From an uncultured Chloracidobacterium sp. (GTDB lineage Bacteria; Acidobacteriota; Blastocatellia; Pyrinomonadales; Pyrinomonadaceae): DNA of 64,000 nucleotides. The stretch lies in the NCBI GenBank assembly GCA_936914845.1, contig CAKZGE010000003.1:310001-374000 (forward strand), written 5' to 3'. This document shows positions 1 to 8,299 of this stretch, in pieces. Position 1 is the stretch's first letter; each line of letters begins with the position of its first letter. Under the pieces are notes generated by a model. It was given only the letters and a program-made list of their open reading frames with translations. It had not been told where the DNA came from and did not search any database. A program made the translations under genes and the position numbers.

Positions 1-133
1 TAGCAATACAACCAAGCCCGGCCTTTATGCATCTTGAACTATTGACGTTTAGTGTCTAAAATCTTTAAAGCTGAAAATTTACACGTTCGCCTTCGATTGT
101 CGTGTCTAGTATCACAGCAGGAGTATTACTGTT

Positions 134-1777
134 ATGTCTAAAAGAAGTTTTTTTGGTAAAGCCGCTTTGGGTGCCATCGTACTTAGCTTAGGAGCTTTTC
201 CTGTCTTGGCTCAAAAGGATAAAGATAAAAAGGGCAAAGATGCTCCCAGCCAAGATGTTTCTGATAAAGCCAGAAACGTTAAAAAGGAGATGAACCAAGT
301 TTACAAAAAGTGGTTGAATACAGATGTCGATTACATCATTACCAAAGAAGAAAAAAAGGCATTTCTGGCCCTGCAAACAGACGAAGAGCGGGAGAACTTT
401 ATTGAGAACTTCTGGCGACGTCGCGACCCCAATCCGGATACTGAAGAAAACGAATATCGTGAAGAGTATTATGAACGCATTGCCTATGCAAACGAGCATT
501 TTACCTCCGGCATCCCGGGGTGGAAGACCGATCGCGGAAGGATCTACATCGCATGGGGCAAACCCGATTCGGTAGAATCACACCCCGCCGGCGGTTCATA
601 TGATCGCCCGAGCTACGAAGGCGGCGGATCGACCACGACCTATCCTTTCGAGATATGGTTCTACCGCCATTTGGATAATGTCGGAGACGGACTTGAAATA
701 GAGTTTGTCGATCCGACCGGAACCGGCGAATATCGCATGGCGCGAAATGCAAATGAAAAGGACGCCTTGCTGATGGTTCCCGGCGCCGGGCTAACAACGC
801 AGGAACAATTGGGTCTTGGCGATAAAGGAGACCGCATTAGCGGCGTCAACGCCAACAATAACAATTTTATGCGTGCTCAGGATTCGCCTTTCGAACGTCT
901 GCGTATAATGACCGATCTTAGCCGTCCGCCGGCCGTAAAATTTGGTGATCTACAGACGAGTCTTAACGAATCTCCGGTCATTGACAATAATCCGCTCGAT
1001 TTTGATCTGCGCGTCGATTTCTTCCGTCAATCAGATGATCGTGTCGTAACCACCTTTACGATACAGGCTTTGAACAAAGAACTGCAGTTTAAAGACGAGG
1101 GCGGGCTTGAGACGGCAAAGATGAATATTTTCGGACGCATTACGGCCGTTTCGGGCAAACGTTCCGGTATTTTTGAAGATTCGGTTGTCGCCAATGCTAC
1201 GCAGGCCGAACTCGCCGAAGCCAAACAGCGTCAATCCATCTATCAGAATGCCGTTGCTCTGACGCCGGGCACATACAAAGTTGATGTCATCGTCCGCGAT
1301 GTCAACACCGGCAACCGCGGCATCCAGCAGCTTGGTTTTACGGTTCCCCGCTACGACGACAAGAAGCTTTCCACTTCGTCCATGATCCTCGCGTCAAAGC
1401 TTCGTACAACTACCGAAAACGATATCGGCGGCCGTTTTGTGATCGGTAATGCAAAAGTGATCCCTAACCTTACCGGCACATACAAAAAGGGACAGGAAGT
1501 TGGTGTATATCTGCAGGTGTACAACGCCGGTATTGATCAAACAACGCTCCGCCCGGCAGTAGATGTTGAATATGTCCTTATCAAAGGCGGTAAAGAGGTG
1601 ATGCGTCAAGCCGAAGATTGGAGCGGCCTTAGCGATTCGGGACAGCGTTTGACACTTGCCCGGTTGCTGCCGACAGAAAATATGGCGCTTGGAGATTACG
1701 AGATCAAGATCCTTACAAAAGACCGCGTAACCGGCCAAGTCATCGAGAACAAAGATAAGTTTTCTGTTATCGAATAG
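134..1777 (+). CDS. GWxTD domain-containing exported protein
   Basis: A 547-residue protein with an N-terminal signal peptide (hydrophobic stretch at residues 9-26 ending in VLA, then a Lys/Asp-rich linker). The family hallmark GWKTD lies at residues 129-133, preceded by the typical FWRRRDP segment (about 93-99) and followed by an IAWGKPD turn. The C-terminal half is predicted to be beta-rich, as in other GWxTD proteins. The family is widespread in Acidobacteriota and related groups; its biochemical function is not established. The start is supported by AGGAG about 10 bases upstream of ATG. It stands alone and is closed by a rho-independent terminator. Family assignment is firm; role unknown. 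Confidence 0.9.
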   Translation: MSKRSFFGKAALGAIVLSLGAFPVLAQKDKDKKGKDAPSQDVSDKARNVKKEMNQVYKKWLNTDVDYIITKEEKKAFLALQTDEERENFIENFWRRRDPNPDTEENEYREEYYERIAYANEHFTSGIPGWKTDRGRIYIAWGKPDSVESHPAGGSYDRPSYEGGGSTTTYPFEIWFYRHLDNVGDGLEIEFVDPTGTGEYRMARNANEKDALLMVPGAGLTTQEQLGLGDKGDRISGVNANNNNFMRAQDSPFERLRIMTDLSRPPAVKFGDLQTSLNESPVIDNNPLDFDLRVDFFRQSDDRVVTTFTIQALNKELQFKDEGGLETAKMNIFGRITAVSGKRSGIFEDSVVANATQAELAEAKQRQSIYQNAVALTPGTYKVDVIVRDVNTGNRGIQQLGFTVPRYDDKKLSTSSMILASKLRTTTENDIGGRFVIGNAKVIPNLTGTYKKGQEVGVYLQVYNAGIDQTTLRPAVDVEYVLIKGGKEVMRQAEDWSGLSDSGQRLTLARLLPTENMALGDYEIKILTKDRVTGQVIENKDKFSVIE

Positions 1778-1806
1778 TCAAACCGCTTTCCTTTTATGGA
1801 AAATGA

Positions 1807-1836
1807 GAGGCTGTCTGCAAAGACGGCCTCTTTTTT
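1807..1836 (+). terminator. rho-independent terminator after the GWxTD gene
   Basis: A 9-bp stem (GAGGCTGTC with GACGGCCTC, one G-U pair) closes a 6-base loop and is followed at once by six T. It lies 30 bases past the GWxTD stop codon. Confidence 0.85.
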
Positions 1837-1865
1837 GTTTCTTTTCGCAGATTTGCGTGTTTCAG

Positions 1866-1946
1866 TGAAACGCTTGAAACACCTGAAACACGTGAAACAG
1901 CCGAAACACCGTGAAACAGCCGAAACACCGTGAAACACCTGAAACA
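1866..1946. repeat. GAAAC short-period repeat tract
   Basis: GAAAC recurs about ten times at 8-11 base spacing. The clearest unit is the 19-mer GTGAAACAGCCGAAACACC, present twice in tandem and continued by shorter variants. The spacing is too short and regular for a CRISPR array. Most of the stretch between the terminator and speD (1837-2265) is otherwise featureless apart from the small frame at 1957-2100. Confidence 0.75.
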
Positions 1947-1956
1947 AAGTGGAAAG

Positions 1957-2100
1957 ATGCCGGACGGCTCCCTACTTAATGATTTTTCAAAGATCCTCAA
2001 GGGCATATTTACTTATTTGCGACCAAAATCAAAGGATAAGGCGAATGATGCGAATAAGAAGAAAGGTTTGGATCCGAAAGCCGAAGCCGGGGGCCATTAA
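1957..2100 (+). CDS. possible 47-residue small protein
   Basis: An ATG frame encoding a basic, polar peptide: MPDGSLLNDFSKIL at the start, a Lys/Asp/Asn-rich middle and a Gly-Gly-His end. A weak GGAAAG lies directly before the ATG. The amino-acid pattern (amphipathic N-terminus, charged linker) looks more protein-like than the other frames, and the frame runs back into the GAAAC repeat. No family is recognised. It could equally be the decayed 3' end of a gene disrupted by the repeat. Confidence 0.25.
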   Translation: MPDGSLLNDFSKILKGIFTYLRPKSKDKANDANKKKGLDPKAEAGGH

Positions 2101-2265
2101 AAATGGGATAACATAATAGCCAATGGTGAAGTAAGCGAAGGGACGCTGGCGGCGGCTTCCGGACCCTATCAAAATGACAAATGCTAGAAATTTCGTTATA
2201 GTTTTTTCAGCACATAAAGCACATTGGTGCGGTGCCGATCGATTTTTGTTTAACCGCTAAAAATA

Positions 2266-2634
2266 ATGATAGTCGGAACTGAATGGCTGATCGAGGCCGA
2301 AGGTTGTGATCCGGAAAAACTGCGCGATGAAAAATTGTTGCGCGGCATTTTTTCACGCGTCATAGGCGACCTCGGCCTAAAGGCTGTTGGTTCGGTTTGG
2401 CATAAATTTGACGGCGAAGCAGGCGTCACCGGGTTGGTCGCGTTGACGGAATCTCATCTGGCGTGCCACACGTATCCCGAATACGGTACCGCCACTTTCA
2501 ATCTCTATTGCTGCCGCACGCGGCCGGAATGGCCATGGAACGAAGAACTCCGGCAAATTCTCGGCGGCAGCCGCATCACCGTAACGAAATTGGAACGAGG
2601 CCGGCCGCAAGATTCGGCACAAGCCGCGAAATAG
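2266..2634 (+). CDS. speD: S-adenosylmethionine decarboxylase proenzyme (SpeD/SpeH family)
   Basis: A 122-residue class 1b prokaryotic AdoMetDC, the usual length. The self-cleavage site Glu62-Ser63 lies in LTESHLACHTYPEYG, so Ser63 should become the pyruvoyl group. His68 (processing) and Cys82/Cys83 (catalytic position) fall at the same numbers as in the well-studied Thermotoga enzyme. The product, decarboxylated AdoMet, is the aminopropyl donor for the aminopropyltransferase encoded 2.5 kb downstream in the same block. The next gene starts 3 bases after its stop, so co-transcription is likely. Some members of this superfamily have switched to decarboxylating amino acids; sequence inspection alone cannot exclude that. 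Confidence 0.92.
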   Translation: MIVGTEWLIEAEGCDPEKLRDEKLLRGIFSRVIGDLGLKAVGSVWHKFDGEAGVTGLVALTESHLACHTYPEYGTATFNLYCCRTRPEWPWNEELRQILGGSRITVTKLERGRPQDSAQAAK

Positions 2635-2637
2635 GTC

Positions 2638-4599
2638 ATGAGCGTGATCAAGGCAATTTGTCCCTCCTGCGGCGGACCGGTCGAATTCACCGCCGGTTCG
2701 ACCATCGTGGTCGTTTGCCCTTTTTGCCGGTCGGCAGTTGCCCGCACCGATCGAGCTTTGGAAGATCTGGGAAAAGTTGCAGAGATATCCCAAAGCGAAT
2801 CGCCCCTTAAACTTGGTCTCAAAGGTGCTTATCAAGGCTCAGCGTTCGAACTGACAGGACGTGCTCAATTTCGCCATCAACTGGGTGGTGTGTGGGACGA
2901 ATGGTACGCTTCCTTCAGTAATGGTTGGGTCGCATGGCTCGCTGAGGCACAAGGAAAATTCTACCTAACTTTCTATCAGCCAATGCCCGAAGGCCGTACC
3001 TTGCCCGCCTATGAACATTTAGAGATCGGCGGTTTGGTCACCGAGGTGCCGGGGGATCACAAATTTATTGTGGCGGAAAAGGGTATTGCGACAGCCGTCG
3101 CAGCCGAAGGCGAAATTCCCTATCGATTTATCCCTGGTGAACAAGATCTTTATGCGGACCTAGCCGGAGTTGACGATGCCTTCGCAACTATCGACTACGG
3201 CCTTCAGCCGCCCTGGCTTTTTATCGGCAAACAGGTGCCGCTGGATCAGATCGGGCTTGAGCGTGCGGCGGCCGTCAAACGAGAGCCTAGAACAACAGGT
3301 GCGGCAGCGATGAGTTGTCCGAACTGCGGAGGCCCCTTGGAAGTTTCCGTTCCGGACAGATCCGAACGCGTTACTTGCCCGAGCTGCGATTCACTTCTTT
3401 CCATAGACCAAGGCCATTTAAAATACCTCCGCTCACTTAGGACCGATAACGTCCTCCACAACTTCGTCTTGCCGATCGGCATCGAAGGGACGTTTCCGGG
3501 TGACGTAAAGTTCAAGGTCATCGGAGCGGTTGTCCGCAGCGTCACCATCGAAGGTGAAACTTATTTCTGGCACGAATATCTCCTTTACAATGCTCATGTC
3601 GGTTTTCGCTGGCTTGTGCATTCCGATAATCACTGGAATTTTGTCGAGCCCATCAATATTGCGGACGTCGACACGACATCAAAATTCTCTTCCTGGACCG
3701 GTGCTCCGCGTGATGTCCGTTATAACGGAAATTCATATAGGATCTTTCAGGATGCACAAGCTCGGGTCGAATATGTTCGCGGAGAATTCTATTGGGCCGT
3801 CAGCCAAGGAGAACAGGTAAGAGCTATCGACTATGTAAATGGCGGCCTGATGCTTTCGCAGGAAATATCCGGCAATGAGATGACCTGGTCGGCAGGGGTC
3901 TATATGACCAACGCCGACGTAGAAAAAGCCTTTAATGTGAGCGATCTGCCGAAGCCTTGGAACATAGCTCCTAACCAGCCATTCACAGGCAGTTTCTATT
4001 ACACGTGGGGATTGCTGCCGCTTGTTATGCTGTTCATTGTCGGCGTCTTTATGATACCGCTCAGCGGATTGACGAACACGGTATTTACACAAGATGTCGT
4101 TCTGCAGCCGTCCGCCAATCCCGGTGCTCCGCAGACGCTCTTCAGTCAGCCGTTCGAACTTAAAGGCAACCGAAATGTCCGCATCACAGCTCGGGCACCT
4201 GTCAGCAATTCATGGGCGGAATTAGACGTTGACCTGGTAAATGATCAAAGCCAAGAGGTTGAATCTGTTAACATTCCCATAGAATTTTACAGCGGTACGG
4301 ACAGTGACGGATCTTGGTCCGAAGGCGGCCAGACACAAGACGCTACTCTTTCGGCTCTTCCGGCCGGAAAATATACGCTACGCGTCGAAGGGTCTTGGAT
4401 GGACGCCCAAAAACCAATGCCGGTCTCATTAAAGGTGGAACAAAATGTCAATCGCGGGGTGAATTTTTGCTGTGCTCTGCTGCTTTTGCTCGTTATGCCG
4501 GCGATCGCTCTCTTTCGTAAGATATCGTTCGAAAGTTCGAAATGGAAGGACAGTATGTTTACCGCGACCGGTAGCGATGACGACAGCGACGACGATTGA
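2638..4599 (+). CDS. DUF4178 protein with two zinc ribbons and C-terminal membrane anchor
   Basis: A 653-residue protein built as a tandem duplication. Each half starts with a zinc ribbon (Cys8, Cys11, Cys27, Cys30 and Cys227, Cys230, Cys247, Cys250), followed by a DUF4178 beta-rich module (roughly 55-205 and 265-410; FSNGWVAWLAEAQG is typical). Two membrane segments lie near residues 455-475 and 610-628, with a predicted beta-sandwich of about 130 residues between them, and the tail is Asp-rich. DUF4178 genes are known to occur next to polyamine genes and DUF350 in many bacteria; no biochemical role is established. It follows speD by 3 bases and precedes a small membrane peptide. Confidence 0.85.
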   Translation: MSVIKAICPSCGGPVEFTAGSTIVVVCPFCRSAVARTDRALEDLGKVAEISQSESPLKLGLKGAYQGSAFELTGRAQFRHQLGGVWDEWYASFSNGWVAWLAEAQGKFYLTFYQPMPEGRTLPAYEHLEIGGLVTEVPGDHKFIVAEKGIATAVAAEGEIPYRFIPGEQDLYADLAGVDDAFATIDYGLQPPWLFIGKQVPLDQIGLERAAAVKREPRTTGAAAMSCPNCGGPLEVSVPDRSERVTCPSCDSLLSIDQGHLKYLRSLRTDNVLHNFVLPIGIEGTFPGDVKFKVIGAVVRSVTIEGETYFWHEYLLYNAHVGFRWLVHSDNHWNFVEPINIADVDTTSKFSSWTGAPRDVRYNGNSYRIFQDAQARVEYVRGEFYWAVSQGEQVRAIDYVNGGLMLSQEISGNEMTWSAGVYMTNADVEKAFNVSDLPKPWNIAPNQPFTGSFYYTWGLLPLVMLFIVGVFMIPLSGLTNTVFTQDVVLQPSANPGAPQTLFSQPFELKGNRNVRITARAPVSNSWAELDVDLVNDQSQEVESVNIPIEFYSGTDSDGSWSEGGQTQDATLSALPAGKYTLRVEGSWMDAQKPMPVSLKVEQNVNRGVNFCCALLLLLVMPAIALFRKISFESSKWKDSMFTATGSDDDSDDD

Positions 4600-4613
4600 T
4601 CTTAGATGATCTT

Positions 4614-4763
4614 ATGTTCAAAAAACTTTACATAGTGTTGGCCATGTGTGTGGTCGGATCTTATGCGGTCGCCGGTTGGTTCGGCTGGGAGGTTGCCAAT
4701 TCCGGTAGCCGCTCTCGACTTGGAATACCGTTCATATATACAGGATTTCGTGGAGGAAAATAA
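4614..4763 (+). CDS. 49-residue small membrane protein in the polyamine block
   Basis: A short ATG frame between the DUF4178 and DUF350 genes. The peptide begins MFKKLYIVLAMCVVGSYAVAG, one hydrophobic helix, then WFGWEVANSGSRSRLGIPFI and a Gly/Arg-rich end. Its stop overlaps the DUF350 start (TAATG), and the GGAGG inside its last codons would serve the DUF350 gene, so translational coupling is likely. Position, overlap and composition support a real gene; I do not recognise a named family. Confidence 0.72.
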   Translation: MFKKLYIVLAMCVVGSYAVAGWFGWEVANSGSRSRLGIPFIYTGFRGGK

Positions 4764-5026
4764 TGGTTAGCTCATTGATGAATTCGCCGGTTCTGGCTGT
4801 CGTAGTTGAGATAGACAAGCTTTGGCCTGTGCTTTTAACAACAATAGTTTTTGTCGCCATCGGGTTGATAGTCTTTGCTGTTGCTTTTCTTATCGTTGTG
4901 CTGGTTACGCCGTTTTCGGTGAAAAAAGAGATCGAAGACGACCAGAATATGGCTTTGGCGATCATCATCGGGGCAATAATCATCGGCATCGCTTTGATAA
5001 TATCTTCCGCAATTCAAGGCAGTTAA
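4763..5026 (+). CDS. DUF350 family membrane protein
   Basis: An 87-residue protein with two hydrophobic segments (about 20-48 and 63-83) separated by a charged loop containing TPFSVKKEIEDDQN, the typical DUF350 arrangement (single-unit form). The start is set by the overlapping stop of the small upstream gene and by GGAGG 6 bases before the ATG. DUF350 proteins, such as E. coli YjfL, recur beside polyamine and amidoligase genes; no activity is known. Likely acts in the inner membrane with the neighbouring aminopropyltransferase. Confidence 0.85.
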   Translation: MVSSLMNSPVLAVVVEIDKLWPVLLTTIVFVAIGLIVFAVAFLIVVLVTPFSVKKEIEDDQNMALAIIIGAIIIGIALIISSAIQGS

Positions 5027-5108
5027 GCCGTCGCCGACGGATAACACCATGCCCGGGGCACCGGCATCAACGAGGCTTCTTTCCGCATGGTGTTTGATCT
5101 TCCGTTTT

Positions 5109-6632
5109 ATGAAGCGAACCCCTCTTTTATTTCTCAATGTTATCGTTATTGCCACCTGCGGGCTGATCTACGAATTGATCGCCGGTACGCTCTCCAGCTA
5201 TGTTTTAGGAGATTCCGTAACGCAATTCTCGCTTATAATCGGGATCTACCTTTCCGCGATGGGTGTTGGTTCGTGGCTTTCGCGGTATATCGAAAAAAAC
5301 ATTGCCGAACGTTTTATCGAGATCGAATTAGCCGTGGCTGTTTTGGGCGGTTTCTCCGCTCCGTTGTTGTTCCTTACCTTTGCCTACGTTTCTTATTTTA
5401 CGATCATTCTCTATTCCACAGTCTTTTTGATAGGTGTGTTGGTCGGCCTTGAGATACCGTTATTGATGCGGATCTTAAAAGATGAACTCGATTTCAAAGA
5501 GCTTGTTTCGCGGGTGCTCGCCCTTGACTATGTCGGGGCGTTGGTCGCATCGCTGCTCTTTCCGATCTTCTTGGTTCCGCGGTTGGGACTTAACCGAACT
5601 TCGCTTTTTTTCGGGATGCTTAATGCGGGGGTCGCTATTTGGGCGACTTGGCTGCTGGAACCGCTCTTAAAACGCCGCGTCAAGCTTCTGCGGGCGAAAG
5701 GCGTCGTCATAATCGTTTTGCTTTTGATCGCCTTTATCAAATCAGACAGTTTAACCACGCTCGCCGAGGACGGCCTTTTTGTTGACAATATAATCTATGC
5801 AAAAAGCTCTAATTACCAGCGGATCGTCGTCACCAAAGGTAGAACCGGTTATGCTCTTTTTCTGAACGGAAATCTGCAGTTCAGCTCCTTTGATGAATAT
5901 CGCTATCACGAAGCTTTGGTCCACCCCGCATTTGCGGCACACGGCGGGTCGCCCCATCGTGTCCTGGTTCTCGGTGGCGGCGATGGCCTAGCCGTTCGAG
6001 AGATCTTAAAATACTCTTCTGTCCAACAGATAACCTTAGTCGATCTTGACCCGGCGATGACGGAGGTTTCAAAAAGCGTCGCTGCGTTAGGCGAATTGAA
6101 TAGGCATTCGCTTCAAGACCCTCGTGTAAACATCATCAATGCGGATGCGTTCGTTTGGCTCGATTCACCGGATATTGAACCGTTTGACGTTGCCATCGTT
6201 GATTTTCCGGACCCCAACAATTTCGCTCTCGGAAAACTTTATACAACGCGTTTTTACAATATGCTCCGTTCGAAATTAACATCGGATGCAGCGGTCGTTA
6301 TCCAAACCACATCGCCATTGATCGCACGGGATTCATTTTGGTGCATTATCAAAACGCTCGAAGCTGCCGGCTTTTATGTTAGGCCGTATCAAACCACTGT
6401 CCCAAGTTTTGGTGTCTGGGGATATGCATTGGCACGGATCGAGCCATTTGAACGCCCTTTGGCACCGCAAGCCGGTATTGAACTTAAGTTTCTTAACCAA
6501 TCTTCATTCACAGGAATGTTCGACTTTCCGTCAGATATGTCGCGTCCGGATCATGAAATAGAGATCAACAGGCTCGATAATCAAGCTCTTGTTCGATATT
6601 ACGAAAGCGAATGGAGAAGGTTTGAACAATAG
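5109..6632 (+). CDS. speE: membrane-embedded spermidine synthase-like aminopropyltransferase
   Basis: The N-terminal half has about seven hydrophobic helices, starting with LLFLNVIVIATCGLIYELIA and including GTLSSYVLGDSVTQFSL. The C-terminal half is an aminopropyltransferase domain with the AdoMet-binding loop VLVLGGGDGLAVREIL, the acidic strand LVDLDP and the catalytic-acid region VDFPDPNNFALGKLY. It should transfer the aminopropyl group of decarboxylated AdoMet, supplied by SpeD, to an amine at the membrane; the acceptor is unknown. The frame is open from 5049, but alignment of the first helix with relatives favours ATG 5109. Neither start has a good ribosome site. Confidence 0.87.
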   Translation: MKRTPLLFLNVIVIATCGLIYELIAGTLSSYVLGDSVTQFSLIIGIYLSAMGVGSWLSRYIEKNIAERFIEIELAVAVLGGFSAPLLFLTFAYVSYFTIILYSTVFLIGVLVGLEIPLLMRILKDELDFKELVSRVLALDYVGALVASLLFPIFLVPRLGLNRTSLFFGMLNAGVAIWATWLLEPLLKRRVKLLRAKGVVIIVLLLIAFIKSDSLTTLAEDGLFVDNIIYAKSSNYQRIVVTKGRTGYALFLNGNLQFSSFDEYRYHEALVHPAFAAHGGSPHRVLVLGGGDGLAVREILKYSSVQQITLVDLDPAMTEVSKSVAALGELNRHSLQDPRVNIINADAFVWLDSPDIEPFDVAIVDFPDPNNFALGKLYTTRFYNMLRSKLTSDAAVVIQTTSPLIARDSFWCIIKTLEAAGFYVRPYQTTVPSFGVWGYALARIEPFERPLAPQAGIELKFLNQSSFTGMFDFPSDMSRPDHEIEINRLDNQALVRYYESEWRRFEQ

Positions 6633-6668
6633 CGAATCGTTTGTTTTTGTTCCATTTGGTGATCTAAA

Positions 6669-8264
6669 TTGCATTTATCCCGCAGAGATCTTTTAACTTC
6701 GTTTCTGGGTGCACCGTTCGCATTGGCGGCGTGCCGCAACGCTTCGCCGCGCTTTCCGGAGGGCGAGATCGTTGGTCAAAATGCTGCCCTCGGTCATATA
6801 CTTCGCGAACATCGCTCTTTCGAGGTTCCGGCGAGCAACTGGAAGAACATTAAGGTAGCGATTATCGGCGGCGGTGTTGCCGGACTCTCCGCAGCTTGGA
6901 AATTGTCTAAACAGAACTTTCATGATTTTGTACTTCTCGAACTCGAAAAGGAAACCGGCGGAACGTCCGTCTCCGGCACCGGCTACACCGTTCCATACCC
7001 ATGGGGAGCACACTATCTTCCGGTACCTTTTCCCGAAAACAGAGAACTCATTTCATTGCTCGGGGAAATGTCCCTTATAGAAGGAATATCTGACATTGGG
7101 GAACCTGTAATAAAAGAACAATATCTTTGTCGCGACCCGGAAGAACGTGTCTTCTATAAGGGCCGGTGGTACGAAGGGCTTTATCTGCATGTCGGCGAGA
7201 GCGAAGAAGACAGACGCCAGTTTGCGGAGTTTCAGAAACAGATCGATACGTGGGTCAACTGGCGCGACGCGAAAGGTCGTCGAGCCTTTGTAGTTCCATC
7301 AGCGTTTTGCTCTGACAATGTCGAAGTGACCGCCCTCGACAAGATCTCTTTCGGCGATTGGCTCATCCAAAAAGGATTCACGTCCGAAAGGTTACTGTGG
7401 TACTGCGATTATGCGTGTCGAGACGACTATGGCCTTAAGCTTGGTCAAACTTCTGCCTGGGCGGGACTTTTCTATTTCTGCTCGCGTGTCCGAAAAAGCG
7501 GAGCCGAATCTCAGCCTTTCATAACCTTTCCGGAAGGCAACGGCCGATTCGTACATCATTTGGCGGAGAGTTCAAAGAACAAGATATTGCGGTCTCATAT
7601 GGTCGTCTCAGTAATTCCCCGGCCAAAGGGTGTTGACGTCATTTGCTTGGCCGGAAACGAACTTTTCGGCTTTCATTGCGAAAAAGTGATATATGCCTCG
7701 CCAATATTTACCGCTCCGTTCGTCATCAATAGTTTCAATACGGATGCCCCGTTCGCCGCGAACGACTTTCGGCACAATGCATGGTTTGTCGCAAATATCT
7801 TTTTGAAGGACCGTCCAAAACCGCGGTTTGCCCGGGATTTTCCTGTCGCATGGGATAATGTACTTTATGAAAGCCCCTCGCTCGGATACGTGAATGCCAC
7901 CCACCAAAAGGGCATCGATCATGGCCCGGCAGTTTGGACATACTACTATCCGATGTGTCACGAAGAAGATCCTCGGACCGAATTGTTCAATTACGAATGG
8001 CGTGACCTGGCGGACGTTTGTCTTACTGATATTGCCCGGGCCCATCCGGATATATATGATCTTACTGATCGTATCGATATTATGCGTTGGGGACATGCCA
8101 TGATATCGCCGCGGCCGGGTTTTATTTGGGGCAGCGAAAGGCAAAAAGCGATCAACCCTTACCGCAATATCCATTTCGCCCATACGGATCTCAGCGGCAT
8201 CGCACTATTCGAAGAAGCCTTCTATCACGGATTACGAGTTTCCGAAACTGTCATCGAAACTTGA
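6669..8264 (+). CDS. exported FAD-dependent amine-oxidase-like protein
   Basis: A 531-residue flavoprotein starting at TTG. The leader holds a twin-arginine motif (SRRDLL), a hydrophobic stretch and LAAC, a possible lipobox, so Tat export and lipid anchoring are plausible. The dinucleotide-binding motif GGGVAGLSAAWKL and an acidic strand end (LLELEKETGG) lie near residues 66-100. It is the last gene of the polyamine block, 36 bases after the aminopropyltransferase. An oxidase of the polyamine product is a reasonable guess; FAD binding is well supported, substrate is not. Confidence 0.78.
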   Translation: MHLSRRDLLTSFLGAPFALAACRNASPRFPEGEIVGQNAALGHILREHRSFEVPASNWKNIKVAIIGGGVAGLSAAWKLSKQNFHDFVLLELEKETGGTSVSGTGYTVPYPWGAHYLPVPFPENRELISLLGEMSLIEGISDIGEPVIKEQYLCRDPEERVFYKGRWYEGLYLHVGESEEDRRQFAEFQKQIDTWVNWRDAKGRRAFVVPSAFCSDNVEVTALDKISFGDWLIQKGFTSERLLWYCDYACRDDYGLKLGQTSAWAGLFYFCSRVRKSGAESQPFITFPEGNGRFVHHLAESSKNKILRSHMVVSVIPRPKGVDVICLAGNELFGFHCEKVIYASPIFTAPFVINSFNTDAPFAANDFRHNAWFVANIFLKDRPKPRFARDFPVAWDNVLYESPSLGYVNATHQKGIDHGPAVWTYYYPMCHEEDPRTELFNYEWRDLADVCLTDIARAHPDIYDLTDRIDIMRWGHAMISPRPGFIWGSERQKAINPYRNIHFAHTDLSGIALFEEAFYHGLRVSETVIET

Positions 8265-8299
8265 CGCCCAATAAAACACATCCAAAAGCTGCGATCCAA

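Noticed and set aside
1866..1946. CRISPR array
   Set aside because: Repeat units are only 8-19 bases with no unique spacers, and no cas genes are present.
7608..8183. 191-codon minus-strand open frame
   Set aside because: Antisense to the FAD enzyme of the polyamine block, without domain signs or a ribosome site.
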